The notes under the pieces are model-generated. The model had not been told where the DNA came from, searched no databases, and saw nothing but the letters and a program-made list of their open reading frames with translations. The position numbers were made by a program, and so were the translations under genes. From positions 62,001 to 126,000 of the forward strand of contig NZ_JAHTKI010000006.1 of the NCBI RefSeq assembly GCF_019145475.1: a DNA stretch of 64,000 nt, read 5' to 3'. The DNA comes from Pseudomonas botevensis (GTDB lineage: Bacteria; Pseudomonadota; Gammaproteobacteria; Pseudomonadales; Pseudomonadaceae). Position 1 is the first letter of the stretch. Each line of letters starts with the position of its first letter. Shown here piece by piece: positions 62,314 through 64,000 of the stretch.

Positions 62314-62354
62314 GCCGACGGCTGACTCAGTGACGAGTCGGCCGTTCGGCTTTT
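62314..62354 (+). terminator. Imperfect terminator after the porin gene
   Basis: GCCGACGGCTGACTC and GAGTCGGCCGTTCGGC pair with small bulges and are followed by TTTTGTCTTC. It may reduce read-through from the porin into paralogue 4. Confidence 0.65.
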
Positions 62355-62382
62355 GTCTTCAACCGATTGCAGAGGGTTCTTG

Positions 62383-63978
62383 ATGAAAATGCTTCCCCTA
62401 CGTGCGGCCATCGCGGCCGCGTTGCTGAGTGTCGCCGTCGGCGTCTCGGCCAAACCCTTGGTGGTCTGCACCGAAGCCAGCCCGGAAGGCTTCGATATGG
62501 TCCAGTACACGACTGCAGTCACAGCCGATGCGGTGGCCGAAACCATCTTCAATCGACTGGCGGACTTCAAGCCCGGCACCACTGAGGTGATTCCGGCGCT
62601 GGCCGAATCCTGGGACATCAGCGATGACGGCCTGACCTACACGTTCCACCTGCGCAAAGGCGTCAAGTTTCACACCACCGAATATTTCAAGCCGACCCGC
62701 GACATGAATGCCGACGACGTGGTCTGGAGCTTCCAGCGTCAACTGGACCCGAATCACCCGTGGCACAAGCTGTCGAGCGTGGGCTTCCCGTACTTTGAAA
62801 GCATGGGCTTCAAGGAACTGCTGAAAAACGTAGAAAAAGTCGACGACAACACGGTCAAGTTCACCCTGACCCGCCGCGAAGCGCCATTCCTGGCCGACAT
62901 CGCAATGGCGTTCTCCTCGATCTACCCGGCCGAATACGCCGACCAGTTGCTCAAGGCCAACAAGACCGGCGACCTGAACAACAAGCCGATCGGCACCGGC
63001 CCGTTCGTCTTCCAGCGTTACAACAAGGACGCCCAGGTACGGTTCAAGGCCAACCCGGACTACTTCCGTGGCAAGCCACCGGCCGAGGCGCTGATCCTGG
63101 CGATCGCCACCGACAACAACGTGCGCCTGCAGAAACTCAAGGCCAACGAGTGCCAGATCGCCCTGTATCCGAAGCCGGATGATATTCCGAGCATCAAGAA
63201 AGACAGCAACCTGAAAGTCGCCGAGCTGGACGCGATGACCGTCTCGTACATCGCGATGAACACCCAGCACAAGTACATGAGCGACGTGCGCGTGCGCAAA
63301 GCCATCGACATCGCCTTCGACAAGGAAGCCTATGTCAACGCGCTGTTCGGCAAGGGCAACGCCACCGTGGCGGTCAACCCGTACCCGCCGACCCTGCTGG
63401 GCTACAACCACGAGCTGAAAAACCCGCCACGCGACCTCGACAAGGCACGCGCGCTGCTCAAGGAAGCCGGGGTTCCGGACGGCACCGTGTTTACCCTGTT
63501 TACCCGTAACGGCGGCGGCCCGACCAACCCGAACCCGATGCTCGGCGCGCAGATGATGCAGGCCGACCTGGCGAAAGTCGGGATCAAGGTCGACATCCGC
63601 GTCATGGAATGGGGCGAGATGCTTAAACGCGCCAAAAACGGCGAACACGATATGGTGTCGGCCGGATGGGCGGGCGATAACGGCGACCCGGATAACTTCC
63701 TGACGCCTATGCTCAGTTGCGAAGCCGCGAAGAACGGCGAAAACTACGCTCGCTGGTGCAACGACAAATTCCAGGCACTGCTGGATGAAGCACGGGCTAA
63801 AGTAGATCCGGCCGAACGCGCCAGTCTCTACGAACAGGCCCAGGTGCTGTTCAATCAGGACCAGCCATGGATCAGCATGGCCCATACCCGGATGTTCACT
63901 GCAATGCGCAACAATGTAGAGGGCTACAACATCAGCCCTCTGACAACCAATAACTTCGCCACTACCCAGGTGAAGTAG
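62383..63978 (+). CDS. Dipeptide ABC transporter substrate-binding protein (dppA paralogue 4)
   Basis: A 531-residue cluster 5 peptide-binding protein, the most divergent of the four. The ATG at 62383 has AGAGGG upstream and the signal peptide ends near GVSAKPLVVC. Mature features are VVCTEASPEGFDMVQYTT, KANECQIALYPKP and GWAGDNGDPDNFL. Paralogues 1-3 have Trp at the end of this last motif and this one has Phe, as I recall for E. coli DppA. The stop is 22 bases from the window end; dppBCDF probably follow. Confidence 0.92.
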   Translation: MKMLPLRAAIAAALLSVAVGVSAKPLVVCTEASPEGFDMVQYTTAVTADAVAETIFNRLADFKPGTTEVIPALAESWDISDDGLTYTFHLRKGVKFHTTEYFKPTRDMNADDVVWSFQRQLDPNHPWHKLSSVGFPYFESMGFKELLKNVEKVDDNTVKFTLTRREAPFLADIAMAFSSIYPAEYADQLLKANKTGDLNNKPIGTGPFVFQRYNKDAQVRFKANPDYFRGKPPAEALILAIATDNNVRLQKLKANECQIALYPKPDDIPSIKKDSNLKVAELDAMTVSYIAMNTQHKYMSDVRVRKAIDIAFDKEAYVNALFGKGNATVAVNPYPPTLLGYNHELKNPPRDLDKARALLKEAGVPDGTVFTLFTRNGGGPTNPNPMLGAQMMQADLAKVGIKVDIRVMEWGEMLKRAKNGEHDMVSAGWAGDNGDPDNFLTPMLSCEAAKNGENYARWCNDKFQALLDEARAKVDPAERASLYEQAQVLFNQDQPWISMAHTRMFTAMRNNVEGYNISPLTTNNFATTQVK

Positions 63979-64000
63979 ATAAGAAACTCCCGGCCTCCCT

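Overview
The window is a high-GC gamma-proteobacterial chromosome segment, almost certainly from a member of the Pseudomonas fluorescens group. The evidence is a conserved gene order that I recognise from memory as the P. aeruginosa PAO1 block from about PA4447 to PA4502 (hisC-hisD-hisG-murA-ibaG-mlaBCDEF-kdsDC-lptCAB-rpoN-hpf-ptsN-rapZ-ptsO-ZIP-sodM-orfX-fumC-fagA-pmbA-yjgA-tldD-nitrilase-yhdP-rng-maf-mreDCB-gatCAB-rlpA-like-roxRS-dpp genes), together with extragenic palindromes of the type common in fluorescent pseudomonads. No rRNA, tRNA, CRISPR array, transposase, integrase or phage gene was seen.

Layout. 1-2755: accessory left edge with a truncated TonB-dependent receptor, a DUF4198-type periplasmic protein and an orphan 148-residue protein. 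2828-7636 (minus): hisC, hisD, hisG, murA and ibaG. 7758-10792 (minus): mlaFEDCB, the inner-membrane part of the phospholipid transport system. 11069-14406 (plus): kdsD-kdsC-lptC-lptA-lptB, Kdo synthesis and LPS export. 14683-18185 (plus): rpoN-hpf-ptsN-rapZ-ptsO, sigma-54 with nitrogen-PTS genes. 18195-21964 (minus): fagA-fumC-orfX-sodA followed by a ZIP metal transporter, under a Fur-like box. 22113-34171: pmbA, yjgA, tldD, a nitrilase, yhdP, rng, maf, mreD and mreC, then mreB to 35405. 35617-38828 (plus): gatCAB. 38977-41860: an RlpA-like lipoprotein, a cation antiporter, a PcaC-like protein and an AEC transporter. 41990-47450 (minus): galactarate catabolism (garD, MFS permease, ketoglutarate semialdehyde dehydrogenase, kdgD), with its probable FadR-type regulator at 49691-50437. 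47684-49687 (plus): a three-gene accessory locus with a 26-bp palindromic LexA-type box, headed by a phospholipase C-like protein. 50558-54197 (minus): a YddA/SbmA-like ABC protein, roxR and roxS. 54426-55142: a SIMPL-domain protein. 55328-63978 (plus): four dipeptide-binding protein paralogues and an OprD-family porin, presumably leading into dppBCDF beyond the window.

Points most worth a second look: the SOS-type locus inserted between kdgD and its regulator; a motif shared by the kdgD and regulator promoters that ties the sugar-acid cluster to that regulator; mreC apparently starting at ATT behind an excellent ribosome-binding site, with a second possible ATT start in the antiporter gene; a 40-bp direct repeat in front of rpoN; and a large hairpin between mreB and mreC. 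Most of the window is conserved core genome. Start codons were moved from the longest open frame wherever a Shine-Dalgarno sequence or family N-terminus argued for it.
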